A stretch of DNA of 64,000 bases from Brevibacterium sp. RIT 803 (lineage in GTDB: Bacteria; Actinomycetota; Actinomycetes; Actinomycetales; Brevibacteriaceae), in assembly GCF_016892625.1 (NCBI RefSeq), contig NZ_JAFEMW010000006.1, positions 186,001 through 250,000 of the forward strand, read 5' to 3'. Position 1 is the first letter of the stretch. Each line of letters begins with the position of its first letter. Position numbers and translations under genes: made by a program. Positions 17,381 to 33,267 of the stretch are shown here, piece by piece. Below the pieces are notes generated by a model, which was not told the DNA's origin, made no database searches, and saw nothing but the letters and a program-made list of their open reading frames with translations.

Positions 17381-19528
17381 TCACAGCGACCGCGGATCGT
17401 CGATGCGGACGCGTACCTGGGGAAGCTTCTTCGCAGACCGGGAGGCGATCTGCTGAGCCAGTGCTTCGCCGACCGCCTCGCCTGCTGCGATCGGATAGGC
17501 TGCGACGGCTTTCTGGTCATCACCGTCGGAGTCCCGGATGAGTTCGGTGAGGTCTGGAACGGCCGCGATGACGGCGTCGATGTCGGTGCCGGCACCGGTG
17601 AGTTCGACGATGCGGCGGTAGGGCGGAAAGCCGAGCTCGAAGCGATCGCCGAGAGCTCTGGACATCGTGGTCACCGGGTCGAAGGTGGTCACCGTGTTCC
17701 GGATCGTCTCATCGGTGTCGCCGAGGTAGACGACTCCCCCAGCTGTGCGTGACCTCACGAGGACTGCCGCCCGCAGTCGTCTGCTGACTCCTTCATCGGT
17801 CGAGCGCATCCACGGCCCCGGCCACAGCGAGTCGAGCAGGATCGCACAGGCGTAGCCACCGAGAGCATAGGGTTCAGCGCCGGTGGTGGCGACGACGATA
17901 CGTGGGCTGTCGTCGACGGCGACAGGAATGTCATCGCCGCCGGATTCGAGGATCTCGATTCCCGGCATGGCCTTGCGCAGCTCCTCGACGGTCCGACCCC
18001 TGCCGCGCACGATCGAGCGCACCTGATTCGAGCGGCAGCGCCCGCAGGAGAACGTATCGGAGTGGTAGCCGCAGGAGCGACAGGCGAAGGGCCCGACTTC
18101 GGACTGAGTGGTCAGTGCGGCCGCGCATTGAGGGCAGCGAGCGACCTCTTGGCATCTTGCGCAGGCGAACACCGGGTAGTACCCGGCACGCGGGACCTGG
18201 ACGAGGACGGGTCCGACCGCGTTCGCGTCCTTGGCCCCGGGGCGCAGTGCACCGCGCATCAGCTGCCAGGCGCGTGAGGGGATCCGCTGCCAGGCGAAGG
18301 GGTCACGCTCCTCGTCGGGGACGTAGACGCGGGGGGCACCCTCACGGCGTTCGGGGCCGGTGGGCGTGGCGTCGCGAAGCCACCCGACCTCGACCAGGCG
18401 CTGGATCTCCGCGCTGCGATCGGTGGAGACGAACAGCAGTCCGGTGGTGTCGATGGTCGATCTCAGCAGGCACACTTCTCTGGCGTGCGGGTATGGTGCG
18501 TGCTGGTCGAGGTAGTTCGGGTTCGAGTCGTCGAAGCAGATGATGAGGCCCAGACCTGCGATCGGGGCGAAGGCGGCCGCTCTGGTGCCGATCGTCACTC
18601 GCGTGTGCCCCAGCAGGCCACGCAGCCAGGCTGTCCATCTCTGCTCCGGTGACTGGTCTGCACTCACGACCGAGTAGGAGGGGACGTCCGGGCTGGCGTC
18701 GAGTGCCGCCGAGAGGACCGCGAGCTCACGGTGATCAGGCACCAGCCACAGCACCGCCTCCCCTGCAGCCAGTGTCGCTCGGGCAGCCTCCAGCCCGGCG
18801 GTGATCCAACTCAGTCCCGGCGTAGGGCCGGGAACGCAGGTCAGTGCCATCCGCGGATGCTCGGCGGCAGGGAAGTCGTCTTCTCGCTCGTGCCGAGACT
18901 CGTTGACCACCCATTCGCCGAGGCGGTCAATCGTGTCCGCTGTCGTCGCAGGCGAGTTGTCTGCAGTCGCTTTCTCGGAGCCAGCCGTCGTGCCCACGGC
19001 CGTCGCCTCCGTGTCCTCGGCAGCCGCCGCCGTGCCCTCGGTCGCTGTACTCGCGTTGTCACCTTCTGACGGTGCGCTGCGACTGCGCTCATTCTGCTGC
19101 AGCGTCTTCTCAGCCTTGAGCACAGCCTTCTCGGCGCGTGCATGGCGCGGCGGGATCGCCAGACGCAGGACATCGGAGAGGGTTCCCGCGTACCGGCGAG
19201 CAGTGGCATCAGCGAGACGCAGCAGTTCGGGGGTGAGAACGACGACGGGACTGGTGATGCGCTCGATCGTGGCAAGCGGGCCGATGTGGTCGGACTTCTC
19301 GACCCGTTCGAGGAGGAAGCCGTCGCGCAGTCTGCCGGCGAATCTGACCCTGACTCGCACACCAGGGCGGGCCGTGTCGGCGAACTTCTCCGGAACTGCG
19401 TAGTCGAAGGCACGGGCCAGGTGCGGCACAGGGTGATCGATGAGCACGTGGGCCACGGGGTCTTCCGCTGCCAGCGGCACCTGCCCGATGGCTGAGGTGC
19501 CGGTGTCGATCGGAAGAGGTTCGTCCAT
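17381..19528 (-). CDS. priA: Primosomal protein N' (PriA), helicase-degenerate actinobacterial form
   Basis: A 715-residue PriA homologue involved in replication restart. The zinc domain is intact, with eight cysteines between about 456 and 498 (CARCQEVARCPQC, CRSCGY, CGRC). The helicase core is degenerate: where a Walker A GSGKT loop is expected (about 235-250) the sequence is PGLSWITAGLEAARATL, and the DEEH box reads DDSN (333-336). It therefore probably binds DNA and partners without ATP-driven unwinding, as known for actinobacterial PriA. An Ala/Thr/Glu-rich stretch at about 150-200 is probably disordered. The ATG at 19526-19528 overlaps the metK stop by one base. Confidence 0.93.
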   Translation of the reverse strand: MDEPLPIDTGTSAIGQVPLAAEDPVAHVLIDHPVPHLARAFDYAVPEKFADTARPGVRVRVRFAGRLRDGFLLERVEKSDHIGPLATIERITSPVVVLTPELLRLADATARRYAGTLSDVLRLAIPPRHARAEKAVLKAEKTLQQNERSRSAPSEGDNASTATEGTAAAAEDTEATAVGTTAGSEKATADNSPATTADTIDRLGEWVVNESRHEREDDFPAAEHPRMALTCVPGPTPGLSWITAGLEAARATLAAGEAVLWLVPDHRELAVLSAALDASPDVPSYSVVSADQSPEQRWTAWLRGLLGHTRVTIGTRAAAFAPIAGLGLIICFDDSNPNYLDQHAPYPHAREVCLLRSTIDTTGLLFVSTDRSAEIQRLVEVGWLRDATPTGPERREGAPRVYVPDEERDPFAWQRIPSRAWQLMRGALRPGAKDANAVGPVLVQVPRAGYYPVFACARCQEVARCPQCAAALTTQSEVGPFACRSCGYHSDTFSCGRCRSNQVRSIVRGRGRTVEELRKAMPGIEILESGGDDIPVAVDDSPRIVVATTGAEPYALGGYACAILLDSLWPGPWMRSTDEGVSRRLRAAVLVRSRTAGGVVYLGDTDETIRNTVTTFDPVTTMSRALGDRFELGFPPYRRIVELTGAGTDIDAVIAAVPDLTELIRDSDGDDQKAVAAYPIAAGEAVGEALAQQIASRSAKKLPQVRVRIDDPRSL

Positions 19529-20730
19529 CAAGCCGAGGAGACTGCGCGCAGCAGATCGTCGGCGCGGTCCGTGACCTCCCAGGTGAAGTCGGGGAGCTCA
19601 CGGCCGAAGTGGCCGTAGGTCGATGTCTGAGAGTAGATCGGGCGCAGGAGATTGAGGTCCTGGATGATCATGGCAGGTCGCAGGTCGAAGACTTCGCGAA
19701 TGGCCCGCGAGATCGCGTGTGGGTCGACCTTCTCGGTGCCGAAGGTTTCAACGTAGAGGCCCATCGGGTCGACACGGCCGATCGCATAGGACACCTGCAC
19801 CTCGGCGCGGTCGGCGAGCCCGGCGGCCACAACGTTCTTCGCGACCCAGCGCATGGCGTAGGCGGCTGAGCGGTCGACCTTCGAGGGGTCCTTGCCGGAG
19901 AAGGCGCCACCGCCGTGACGCGAGTATCCGCCGTACGTATCAACGATGATCTTGCGGCCCGTCAGCCCTGCGTCGCCCATCGGCCCGCCGGTGACGAAGG
20001 GTCCGGCCGGGTTGATGTGGATGTTCGCATGGCTGTCATCGAGACCGGAGCCTGCGATGACCGGATCGATGACGAAGTCTTTGATCTCGGAGTGCAGCTG
20101 TGCCTGATCGACGTGGCCCGCGTGCTGTGTCGACACGACGATGTTCTCGATCGACACGGCTTCGTTGCCGTCGTAGCCCAGTGTCAGCTGGGTTTTGCCG
20201 TCGGGACGCAGATAGTCCAATGCACCGGTCTTGCGCACCTCGGAGAGCTTCTCCGCCATGCGTGAGGCGAGGTGGATGGGCACGGGCATGAGGACGTCGG
20301 TGGCGTTGTCGGCATAGCCGAACATGAGGCCCTGGTCGCCGGCGCCGAGGCTCGAACCGTGGTCGGATTCCACTGCTTCGCGGAAGTCCAGTGGGTTCGT
20401 CACTCCGGAATGGATGTCGGTGGACTGGCTGCCGATGGACACGGAGACGCCGCAGGAGTGACCATCGAATCCGGTGTCGGAGGAGTCATAGCCGATTCCG
20501 GTGATGAGCCGGCGCACGATGCCGGCGACGTCGGCATAGGCTGCGGTATTGACCTCGCCGGCGACGTGGACGAGACCGGTGGTGACCATCGTCTCTACGG
20601 CGACCTTGGCGTTCGGGTCCTGACCCAGCAGATCGTCGAGGACGGCATCACTGATCTGGTCACAGATCTTGTCGGGATGGCCCTCGGTGACGGATTCGGA
20701 CGAGAAGAAGCGCAGATTTGATTGACTCAC
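19528..20730 (-). CDS. metK: S-adenosylmethionine synthetase
   Basis: A 400-residue enzyme making SAM from methionine and [35 protein letters not shown] and [19 protein letters not shown] are the three signature regions. The frame extends upstream, but GTG at 20728-20730 overlaps the coaBC stop in a GTGA junction and starts [14 protein letters not shown], the usual N-terminus. No SAM riboswitch precedes it, as expected for an internal operon gene. One-base overlap with priA downstream. Confidence 0.97.
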   Translation of the reverse strand: MSQSNLRFFSSESVTEGHPDKICDQISDAVLDDLLGQDPNAKVAVETMVTTGLVHVAGEVNTAAYADVAGIVRRLITGIGYDSSDTGFDGHSCGVSVSIGSQSTDIHSGVTNPLDFREAVESDHGSSLGAGDQGLMFGYADNATDVLMPVPIHLASRMAEKLSEVRKTGALDYLRPDGKTQLTLGYDGNEAVSIENIVVSTQHAGHVDQAQLHSEIKDFVIDPVIAGSGLDDSHANIHINPAGPFVTGGPMGDAGLTGRKIIVDTYGGYSRHGGGAFSGKDPSKVDRSAAYAMRWVAKNVVAAGLADRAEVQVSYAIGRVDPMGLYVETFGTEKVDPHAISRAIREVFDLRPAMIIQDLNLLRPIYSQTSTYGHFGRELPDFTWEVTDRADDLLRAVSSA

Positions 20731-21983
20731 GCCGTCGATTCTACGCATTCCCAACGGCTCGCGAGAGCCTCGATGACCTTTTCCGAAACATCGTCCTTGC
20801 TGCCGGTGAATTCCGGGCCGGCGACAACGTCGTCACCGTCGGCGCTCAGTATCTGGACGGCATTGTCGTCGTGGCCGAAGGCCCTGTCGTCAGAGACATT
20901 GTTGAAGACGAGGAGGTCGACGCCCTTGCGACGGAACTTCGCCTTCGCATAGTCCATCGCACTGTGATGAGAATCTCCGGTCTCGGCGGCGAATCCGATG
21001 ATGAGCTGGTGGTCGCGACGTGATTCGACGAGTCCCCTGAGCACATCCGGGTTCTGGACCAGGGTCAGAGTCATGCCCTCATCACCCGACTTCTTCATCT
21101 TCGAATCGGTGCGCTCGGCTGGACGGTAGTCGGCAACGGCGGCGGCCATGATGATGGCATCAGCATCAGCCTGAGCTGCCTGCATCTGGGTCTGGAGTTC
21201 AAGCGTGGACTCGACTGAGGTGATCCGGACGCTGTGCGGCAATGCCGAGAGCAGACCCGAGTCGATGTTGGCCGAGACCAGGTCGACGTGGGCTCCGGCG
21301 GCGGCAGCGGCACGTGCCAGCGCAATGCCCTGCTTGCCTGAGGAGCGGTTCCCGAGGAATCGAACGGGATCGAGCGGTTCCCTGGTCCCGCCGGCACTGA
21401 TGGCGAGGCGTCTGCCGTTCAGCGACCCGACTGTCTTCGACACTGGACCGGTCTGTGCTGATCGGGCGGCGGCCAGCGCGAAGTCGACGATCGTGTCGGG
21501 TTCGGGCAGACGACCGGGACCGGAGTCCGGGCCCGTCAGACGCCCCACGGCAGGTTCGAGGACATGGATGCCCCGATGCTTCAAGGTCGCGATGTTCGCG
21601 ACGGTGGCGGGGTTCTGCCACATCTCGGTGTGCATGGCGGGGGCAACGACCACCTCGGCGGTCGTCGTGAGGACCGTGGCGGTCAACAGGTCATCAGCGA
21701 TGCCTGCGGCCAGTTTGGCCAGAGTATTGGCGGTGGCCGGGGCGATGATGACGAGTTCGGCGTCCTGCCCGATGCGGACATGGTTGACCGATTCGACCTC
21801 GTCGAAGACATCGGTGGTCACAGTCTGTGAGGACAGCGCCTCGAAGGTGGCCGCACCGACGAAGTTCAGTGCACTGGCGGTGGGCACGACCTTGACGCTG
21901 TGCCCGAGTTCCCGGAGTCGCCGAATGACATGGCACGCCTTGTAAGCGGCGATTCCACCGGCGACGCCGAGTACGGTTCTCAC
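20727..21983 (-). CDS. coaBC: Bifunctional phosphopantothenoylcysteine decarboxylase/synthetase
   Basis: A 418-residue CoA-pathway protein. The N-terminal flavoprotein half (CoaC, 1-180) has [20 protein letters not shown] and [13 protein letters not shown]; the C-terminal half (CoaB) has [20 protein letters not shown]. The CoaC flap reads [12 protein letters not shown] and lacks the Ala-Cys-Gly found in E. coli, as I recall for other actinobacterial CoaBC. GTG start in a GTGA overlap with rpoZ. Both activities are expected. Confidence 0.96.
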   Translation of the reverse strand: MRTVLGVAGGIAAYKACHVIRRLRELGHSVKVVPTASALNFVGAATFEALSSQTVTTDVFDEVESVNHVRIGQDAELVIIAPATANTLAKLAAGIADDLLTATVLTTTAEVVVAPAMHTEMWQNPATVANIATLKHRGIHVLEPAVGRLTGPDSGPGRLPEPDTIVDFALAAARSAQTGPVSKTVGSLNGRRLAISAGGTREPLDPVRFLGNRSSGKQGIALARAAAAAGAHVDLVSANIDSGLLSALPHSVRITSVESTLELQTQMQAAQADADAIIMAAAVADYRPAERTDSKMKKSGDEGMTLTLVQNPDVLRGLVESRRDHQLIIGFAAETGDSHHSAMDYAKAKFRRKGVDLLVFNNVSDDRAFGHDDNAVQILSADGDDVVAGPEFTGSKDDVSEKVIEALASRWECVESTA

Positions 21984-22312
21984 TGGTCGCTGAAGTCCAG
22001 TGCGCCGTCGTTGCTGACAGCCGGCTGTGCAGGCTCTTGGGTGAGCGCACCGAAGTCGGCTTCGGTGACTTCGCGGGCCACGATCTTGCCTTCGTTGATC
22101 TCGCGGAGCGCGATCGACAGTGGCTTCTCATGGGTGCCCGGGGTCACCAGCGGACCGACGTTCTCGAGCAGGCCCTCTTGGAGCTGGGCGTAGTAGGAGT
22201 TGATCTGTCGGGCTCGCTGAGCCGCAATCGACACCAGTTCGTACTTCGAGCTGGTCACGGCCAGCAGATCATCAATCGGTGGATTGGTGATGCCTTCAGG
22301 TTGTGCAGGCAA
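21980..22312 (-). CDS. rpoZ: RNA polymerase omega subunit
   Basis: A 110-residue omega subunit that assists beta-prime folding and polymerase assembly. [21 protein letters not shown] followed by RARQIN is the conserved core; [15 protein letters not shown] is the second conserved helix. The start is TTG at 22310-22312, 12 bases after gmk, with a weak ribosome binding site. The gmk-rpoZ-coaBC-metK-priA order is a conserved actinobacterial block. Confidence 0.95.
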   Translation of the reverse strand: MPAQPEGITNPPIDDLLAVTSSKYELVSIAAQRARQINSYYAQLQEGLLENVGPLVTPGTHEKPLSIALREINEGKIVAREVTEADFGALTQEPAQPAVSNDGALDFSDQ

Positions 22313-22324
22313 TGAATGTCCAAT

Positions 22325-22903
22325 CTAATCGGTAGTGGGTATACCCATCAATGATATGAGTTCTTCGGCCGCAGTGCGAACGTGGTCATTGACGATCGTG
22401 ACATCGAACTCGGATTCGGCCTGCAATTCCTGCTTGGCCGTGGTCAGTCGACGCTCCTGTTCGACTGCTGTCTCCGTTCCGCGGCCGGTGAGTCTCGACA
22501 CGAGTTCCTCCCAGCTGGGCGGAGACAGGAAGACGTACAGCGCGTCGGGCATCTTGTCCTTGACCTGGCGTGCGCCCTGCAGATCGATCTCCAGCAGGGA
22601 AGGTATCCCCTGGCTCAGCTTCTCCTGGACCTGGGCCGAAGGAGTGCCGTATCGGTGGCGACCGTGGACGACCGCGTACTCGAGCAGCTCACCGCCAGCG
22701 ATGAGCGAGTCGAATTCGTCATCGCTGATGAAGTGATAATGAACACCATCGATTTCGCCGGGTCGCCGCGGCCGCGTGGTGGCGGAGACGGAGAACCAGA
22801 CCTCGGGATGATGATCTCTGATGTACGCGCTGATGGTGCCTTTTCCGACCGCGGTAGGTCCCGCGAGAACGGTCAGTCGATTATTCACAGATCTATTGTT
22901 CAC
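22325..22903 (-). CDS. gmk: Guanylate kinase
   Basis: About 192 residues; phosphorylates GMP to GDP. Walker A loop is GPTAVGKGT; the GMP site is seen in [21 protein letters not shown] and [12 protein letters not shown]. The frame opens at 22933 inside the upstream mihF gene; GTG at 22901-22903, four bases after the mihF stop, gives the more usual N-terminus, and GTG at 22888 is also possible. None has a strong ribosome binding site, so coupling with mihF is likely. Confidence 0.94.
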   Translation of the reverse strand: MNNRSVNNRLTVLAGPTAVGKGTISAYIRDHHPEVWFSVSATTRPRRPGEIDGVHYHFISDDEFDSLIAGGELLEYAVVHGRHRYGTPSAQVQEKLSQGIPSLLEIDLQGARQVKDKMPDALYVFLSPPSWEELVSRLTGRGTETAVEQERRLTTAKQELQAESEFDVTIVNDHVRTAAEELISLMGIPTTD

Positions 22904-22907
22904 ACAT

Positions 22908-23219
22908 TCAGGAGTATTTCTCCAACAGGGCATTTTTCTGGTGTACGCCCAGGCCCTTGATCCGACGTGACGATGCGATGCCCACGTCGTCCATGGCCGC
23001 TTCCGCGCGTCGGTCGCCGACGCCGGGCAGTGATCTCAGCAGATCGACGACGCGCATCTTCGCGAGTGCCTCGTCTGCGCCGGCCTTCTTCAGCACAGCT
23101 GCGAGATCGGTTTGACCATTCTTCAGCGCTGTCTTGACCTCGGCTCGCGCCTGACGCGCTTTGAAGGCCTTGTCCAGAGCGGCTGAACGCTGTTGCGGGG
23201 TCAAAGGTTCGAGTGCCAC
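22908..23219 (-). CDS. mihF: Integration host factor, actinobacterial type
   Basis: A 103-residue nucleoid protein. The sequence [21 protein letters not shown] holds the helix-hairpin-helix-like DNA contact region found in mycobacterial mIHF and Streptomyces sIHF; it is unrelated to the IhfA/IhfB dimer. Start GTG at 23217-23219 with GAGGAGA four bases upstream. It begins the transcript mihF-gmk-rpoZ, after a 244-base gap from pyrF containing a strong hairpin. Confidence 0.95.
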   Translation of the reverse strand: MALEPLTPQQRSAALDKAFKARQARAEVKTALKNGQTDLAAVLKKAGADEALAKMRVVDLLRSLPGVGDRRAEAAMDDVGIASSRRIKGLGVHQKNALLEKYS

Positions 23220-23401
23220 ATTATCTCCTCTGTCACCATGAACGGGCAGGTAGGGAAGTTGTTTCAGTCTAAAACAAAAACCCTCGTGAGAGGCATAAAG
23301 CGCAAAAGAAAACTCAAGTGTCTGCAGAACCGGCCGAACCGGGCCCGTCCCGTCCTACCACAGACGACGTCCGCCGACCGGTGCCGACCATGCGGCGCAC
23401 G
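23220..23401 (-). promoter_or_regulatory. mihF promoter region
   Basis: The gap between pyrF and mihF is much more AT-rich near mihF (23260-23320) than its surroundings. On the minus strand a TAGACT element about 50 bases before the start is a candidate -10, but no good -35 is seen. The GTG start has the strong binding site GAGGAGA. This, with the hairpin at 23402-23439, suggests mihF starts its own transcript. Confidence 0.4.
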
Positions 23402-23439
23402 ACTTGCGCAGGGCGCCGAAACCGGCGGCCTGCGCAAGT
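23402..23439 (-). terminator. Hairpin after pyrF
   Basis: A 38-base hairpin: 11-bp perfect outer arms (ACTTGCGCAGG / CCTGCGCAAGT), one C-C mismatch, then a 5-bp inner stem CGCCG/CGGCG around a GTTT loop (minus strand). It lies 25 bases past the pyrF stop. There is no following T-run, as is common for actinobacterial terminators. It probably ends the pyr operon. Confidence 0.6.
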
Positions 23440-23463
23440 GATGAGAGGTGAGCTGCCCGGGTC

Positions 23464-24320
23464 TCAGCCCACTTGCGTCAGGGTCTCGTTGAGCGAGCGT
23501 GCCGCTGCGCGCACGCCGTCTGCCCCGGCGCTGAGCACAGCGCGTGAGGTGGTGGCCAGAATCTGGTTGGCGGCGATCGCATCGGTGCCGAAGACGTCGA
23601 TGAGCTCACTGATGCCAGCTCCCTGAGCACCGACTCCCGGTGCCAGGATCGGCCCTTTGCACGCAGACGGGTCGAATCCGAGCTCACGGGCGCCGGATCC
23701 GATCGTCGCTCCGACCACCAGGCCGAAGCGCCCGAGACCCTGTGCGGACTCAGCCGAGTTGCGCGCAGCCACCTGACCCACGATCGTCCCGGCAACGGAG
23801 TCTCCGAAGCCGTCGATGGACTCTCCGCACGTGGCGTGCTGAACCTCTGCACCTTCAGGATTCGAGGTCAGCGCGAGGACGAAGACTCCCCGATCATGAG
23901 CATTCGCGAGGTCGAAGGCCGGATCCAGTGCCCCGAATCCGAGGTACGGAGATACAGTGATCGAATCGGCGGCCAGCGCCGAGGCGGGATCGAGGTAGGC
24001 GCGTGCGTAGGCTCCCATGGTCGATCCGATGTCCCCGCGTTTGATGTCGAGGACACTGATGAGATCGTGTTCCCTGCAGGCTGCGAGGGTCTCTTCGAGA
24101 ACGGCGACTCCGGCCGAACCGTACTGCTCGTAGAAGGCTGACTGTGGTTTGACCGCAGCCACGTTCCCGGCCAGCTCGGTCACCGTGCGCAGTGAGAATT
24201 CGCGCAGCCCGTCCGCTGTGCGCGGCAGTCCCCAGGCCTCAAGGAGATGGTCGTGGGGGTCGATGCCCACACACAGCGGTCCGTGCTCGTCCATGGCCGC
24301 CTGCAGGCGGGCGCCGAACA

Positions 24321-24324
<4 letters not shown>
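23464..24324 (-). CDS. pyrF: Orotidine-5'-phosphate decarboxylase, type 2
   Basis: A 286-residue OMP decarboxylase, the last step to [19 protein letters not shown] and [20 protein letters not shown] carry the catalytic Lys-Asp network; the longer length and GSTMGAYA mark the type 2 subfamily typical of actinobacteria. Start GTG at 24322-24324 overlaps carB in a GTGA junction; the adjacent ATG at 24321 is an alternative. Last gene of the pyr operon. Confidence 0.97.
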
Positions 24325-27596
<3,272 letters not shown>

Positions 27597-27605
27597 GGGT
27601 TCTCC

Positions 27606-28757
27606 TTAGGCCTGTGCGACCTGGGAAGCGGACATGAGGTCGATGAAGCGATCGAACAGGTAGCTCGAATCGTGGGGCCCGGCTGCGGCCTCTGGATGGA
27701 ATTGGACGGAGAACGCGGGAAGGTCGAGGCACTGGAGGCCTTCGACCACGTCATCGTTGAGGCACACGTGTGAGACGGCGACACGGCCGAAACTCTCATC
27801 GTGCGGTGCCTGCGTCTCACCGTCCACAGGCGCGTCGACGGCGAAGCCGTGGTTCTGAGAGGTGATCTCGACTTTGTCTGTGGTGCGATCCATGACGGGG
27901 ACGTTGATGCCGCGATGACCGAAGGGCAGTTTGTAGGTGCCGAAGCCCAGCGCTCGGCCCAGCAGCTGATTGCCGAAGCAGATGCCGAAGAACGGGATCT
28001 TCGCGCCGAGGACCTCCCGCAGGAGCGCGACCTGGTCATCGGCAGTCGCTGGGTCCCCGGGACCATTGGAGAAGAAGACTCCATCGACGCCCAATTCCTT
28101 GATCTCGGCGAAGTTCGTCGTGGCGGGCAGAACGTGGACGTCGATGCCGCGTTCGCTCAGGCGTTGAGGGGTCATCGACTTGATGCCCAGGTCCAGGGCT
28201 GCGACGCTGAACTTCTTCTGGCCCACTGCGGGGATGAGCTGGGGCTCGGTGATCGAGACCTCTTCGGCCAGTTTCGCTCCAGCCATATGCGGTGAGGCCT
28301 GGACCTTGGCAAGCAGCTCATTGTCGTCGGCCTCGGCGGCGGGACCGGAGAAGATTCCCATGCGCATGGCGCCGGCTTCGCGCAGGTGCAGGGTCAGGGC
28401 GCGGGTGTCGACGTCGCTGATGCCCACGATGCCCGATTCTTCGAGGCGGGTGGACAGGTCTCCGATGGAGCGCCAGTTCGAGGACACGCGCGACGCATCA
28501 CGGACGACGTATCCGGCGACCCAGATCTTCGCCGATTCGTCATCATCATCGGTGATTCCCGTGTTGCCGATGTGCGGCGCGGTCTGGATCACGATCTGAC
28601 GGTGATAGGACGGGTCGGTCAGGGTCTCCTGATAACCGGACATTGCGGTGACGAAGACCGCTTCGCCCAGGGTCTCTCCGATGGCGCCGTGGGCGGAGCC
28701 TCGGAACGTGCGTCCGTCTTCGAGGACGAGGACGGCAGGGGTGGTGGACAGTCTCAT
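27606..28757 (-). CDS. carA: Carbamoyl-phosphate synthase small subunit
   Basis: A 383-residue glutaminase subunit. The class I amidotransferase nucleophile is in [16 protein letters not shown]; the His-Glu pair is in [15 protein letters not shown]. The N-terminal CarA-specific domain ([27 protein letters not shown]) is complete. ATGA overlap with the upstream membrane gene, and nine bases before carB. Confidence 0.98.
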   Translation of the reverse strand: MRLSTTPAVLVLEDGRTFRGSAHGAIGETLGEAVFVTAMSGYQETLTDPSYHRQIVIQTAPHIGNTGITDDDDESAKIWVAGYVVRDASRVSSNWRSIGDLSTRLEESGIVGISDVDTRALTLHLREAGAMRMGIFSGPAAEADDNELLAKVQASPHMAGAKLAEEVSITEPQLIPAVGQKKFSVAALDLGIKSMTPQRLSERGIDVHVLPATTNFAEIKELGVDGVFFSNGPGDPATADDQVALLREVLGAKIPFFGICFGNQLLGRALGFGTYKLPFGHRGINVPVMDRTTDKVEITSQNHGFAVDAPVDGETQAPHDESFGRVAVSHVCLNDDVVEGLQCLDLPAFSVQFHPEAAAGPHDSSYLFDRFIDLMSASQVAQA

Positions 28758-29248
28758 TGTGCCTCTTCGATCATTTCGCGGATGCGGTCGACGGTGGGGG
28801 TTGTACTGGCGGCGTAGCGCGCGCGGAAGCCGGTATCGACGAGGGTCTCCCCCAGTCGCCAGGTGATGCGCACGATGCCGCCGCGTTCGACGAATTTGCC
28901 GATCATGCCGGCGGTGGTGTCGACGGAGACGATATCGCGCCTGGGGATGAGGAAGTCCTCACGTCCCGCGAGGTCCATGACCACGCCGCCGTCGGTGATG
29001 ACGATCTCTCCCGTGGTGCGGATGCCGAGACCATGGACGGCGACTCGTTCGAGCGGATGTCCAGCCAGGGTCGTCGACACATATGACCCTTCAACGGGGT
29101 CCGCGACGGGTTTGATTCCCATGTGTGGCTTCGCCGGCTGCGGCACCACTGTCTGGCTCTTCTTTCGTCGGCTCCACCCCCAGGTGATCGCGAGGATCAG
29201 GAGGAGGAAGACGACTGCGATGATGATGACGCTTACTGGTCTGTCCAT
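28754..29248 (-). CDS. Membrane-anchored PH-like protein of the pyr operon
   Basis: A 164-residue protein with one N-terminal hydrophobic helix (residues 5-25, [20 protein letters not shown]), a basic RRKK stop, a proline-rich linker and a beta-rich C-terminal domain ([39 protein letters not shown]). A comparable membrane protein lies between pyrC and carA in mycobacteria (Rv1382 position), where its role is unknown. It overlaps pyrC by 16 bases and carA by four, and has AGGAG upstream of the ATG. Constant association suggests a role tied to pyrimidine genes but none can be read. Confidence 0.82.
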   Translation of the reverse strand: MDRPVSVIIIAVVFLLLILAITWGWSRRKKSQTVVPQPAKPHMGIKPVADPVEGSYVSTTLAGHPLERVAVHGLGIRTTGEIVITDGGVVMDLAGREDFLIPRRDIVSVDTTAGMIGKFVERGGIVRITWRLGETLVDTGFRARYAASTTPTVDRIREMIEEAQ

Positions 29249-30544
29249 GATGCTCCTGCCGGGTGGGGTGTGCTGAGTTCTCCGCCCGAGAACACCCGGT
29301 GGCCGTAGAAGAACGTGTCGGTGATCGAGGTGGAGACCTCAAGTCCGGCAAAGGGGTTGTTGCGCCCCTTCGTCGCATGGTCGGCGGGCACGATCGTGTG
29401 CGTGGAGTTCGGGTCGATGAGCACGATGTTGGCACTCGAGCCGCTCTCGAGACTGCCGTGTCCTGTTGCTCCGGTGATGCGTGCCGGTGTTGCCGACATC
29501 ACGCGGGCGAGGTCGCGGTAGTCGAAGTCGTAGTCGGACATCGCCTCGACGACGATGGCCAGCGCTGTCTCCATGCCGACCATGCCCATGGCCGCAGCCG
29601 TCCATTCGCTGCATTTGTGTTCGGCTGTGTGCGGAGCGTGGTCGGTGCCGATGACGTCGATCGTGCCGTCGGCCAGCGCTTCGCGCAGTGCGGTGACATC
29701 GGCTTCGGTCCGCAGCGGCGGATTCACCTTGTAGACGGGGTCGAAGCTGCGGACGAGTTCGTCGGTGAGCATCAGGTGGTGCGGGGTGACCTCAGCGGTG
29801 ATCTCGACTCCTCGGGACTTCGCCCAGCGGATGATGTCGACGCTGCCCTTGGTCGATACATGGCAGATGTGCAGCCGCGAGCCCACGTGTTCGGCCAGGA
29901 GCACGTCGCGGGCGATGATCGATTCCTCGGCGACGGCCGGCCAGCCGGGCAGTCCCAGCTCAGCAGAGACGACGCCCTCGTTCATCTGCGCACCCTCGGT
30001 CAGTCGCGGCTCCTGGGCGTGCTGGGCGATGACTCCGTCGAAGGTCTTGACGTACTCAAGGGCCCGCCGCATGAGCAGCGGGTCTGAGACGCAGATGCCG
30101 TCGTCGGAGAAGATCCGAACTCGAGCCGCCGAGCGGGCCATGGCTCCGATCTCGGCGAGGTTCTGTCCCTCCAGTCCGATGGTCACGGCTCCGATGGGCA
30201 CGACTTCGGTGTAGCCGGCTGTCCGACCGAGGCGGTGGACCTGTTCGACGACGCCTGCGGTGTCTGCGACGGGGGCGGTGTTCGCCATCGCATGAACGCA
30301 GGTGAAGCCGCCCGAGGCGGCCGCGCGCGACCCGCTCAGGATCGTTTCCGCGTCTTCTTTGCCCGGTTCCCGCAGGTGTGTGTGCATGTCGACGAGGCCG
30401 GGCAGGGCGATGAGCCCGTCGGCGTTCACGAGTTCCACATCGCTGCCGTCGGGGTCGAGCAGATCGGGGTCGACGATCGTCGAATCCTTGATCGCAATAT
30501 CGGCGATTCCCTGGCCCAGCACGTTCGCACCGCGGATCAGATAG

Positions 30545-30552
<8 letters not shown>
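29233..30552 (-). CDS. pyrC: Dihydroorotase
   Basis: A 439-residue amidohydrolase, type I dihydroorotase. [16 protein letters not shown] carries the HxH zinc pair; [18 protein letters not shown] and [12 protein letters not shown] supply the other metal ligands and catalytic Asp. It cyclises carbamoyl-aspartate. GGAGG upstream of the ATG; overlaps pyrB by eight bases. Confidence 0.98.
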
Positions 30553-32591
<2,039 letters not shown>

Positions 32592-33152
32592 TTACTTGAC
32601 GCGACCCAGGTAGTCGCCGTTGCGGGTGTCCACCTTGACCTTGGTGCCCTCTTCGAGGAACAGGGGCACCTGAATGTCGTAGCCGGTCTCCAGCGTCGCA
32701 GGCTTGGATCCACCGGTCGAGCGGTCGCCCTGAAGTCCCGGTTCCGTGTGGGTGATCAGCAGCTCGACCGAAGGCGGCAGCTCCACGGAGAGCGCGGTGC
32801 CCTCGTGGAAGGAGATCTGCAGGTTCTGGTTCTCAAGCATGTAGTTGGCGGCATCGCCGACGAGGTCGGGAGAGACGCTGACCTGGTCGTAGTCCTCGGC
32901 GTCCATGAAGACGTAGTCGGTGCCGTCATGGTAGAGGTACTGCATATCACGACGGTCGACATTGGCTGTCTCGACCTTGGTCCCGGCGTTGAAGGTCTTG
33001 TCGATGATCTTGCCGGAGATGACGTTCTTGAGCTTGGTGCGGACGAATGCCGGACCTTTGCCGGGCTTGACGTGCTGGAACTCCAGCACCTGCCACAGCT
33101 GCTTGTCGATATTGAGCACAAGGCCGTTCTTCAGGTCGTTGGTTGAAGCCAC
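32592..33152 (-). CDS. efp: Elongation factor P
   Basis: A 186-residue three-domain EF-P that rescues ribosomes on polyproline. Start GTG at 33150-33152 ([14 protein letters not shown]) with AAGGA upstream is preferred over an ATG 23 codons earlier, because 186 residues is the family length. The tip loop reads [11 protein letters not shown], i.e. the PGKGP loop of the actinobacterial subfamily that works with an unmodified lysine. No EpmA/EarP-type modification gene is nearby, which agrees. Confidence 0.97.
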   Translation of the reverse strand: MASTNDLKNGLVLNIDKQLWQVLEFQHVKPGKGPAFVRTKLKNVISGKIIDKTFNAGTKVETANVDRRDMQYLYHDGTDYVFMDAEDYDQVSVSPDLVGDAANYMLENQNLQISFHEGTALSVELPPSVELLITHTEPGLQGDRSTGGSKPATLETGYDIQVPLFLEEGTKVKVDTRNGDYLGRVK

Positions 33153-33267
33153 TAATTCGTCCTTCTTCGTGTCAGTCTTGGCCACCGCGAGGTGATGTGG
33201 TGTGTCTGGCAGTTTCGCCAAACAGCAATTCTAGCAAGCTCGGGTAGCAGCTGCCATTTCGGGCCGC

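Noticed and set aside
20700..20760. SAM riboswitch before metK
   Set aside because: metK starts inside a GTGA overlap with coaBC, leaving no room for a leader RNA.
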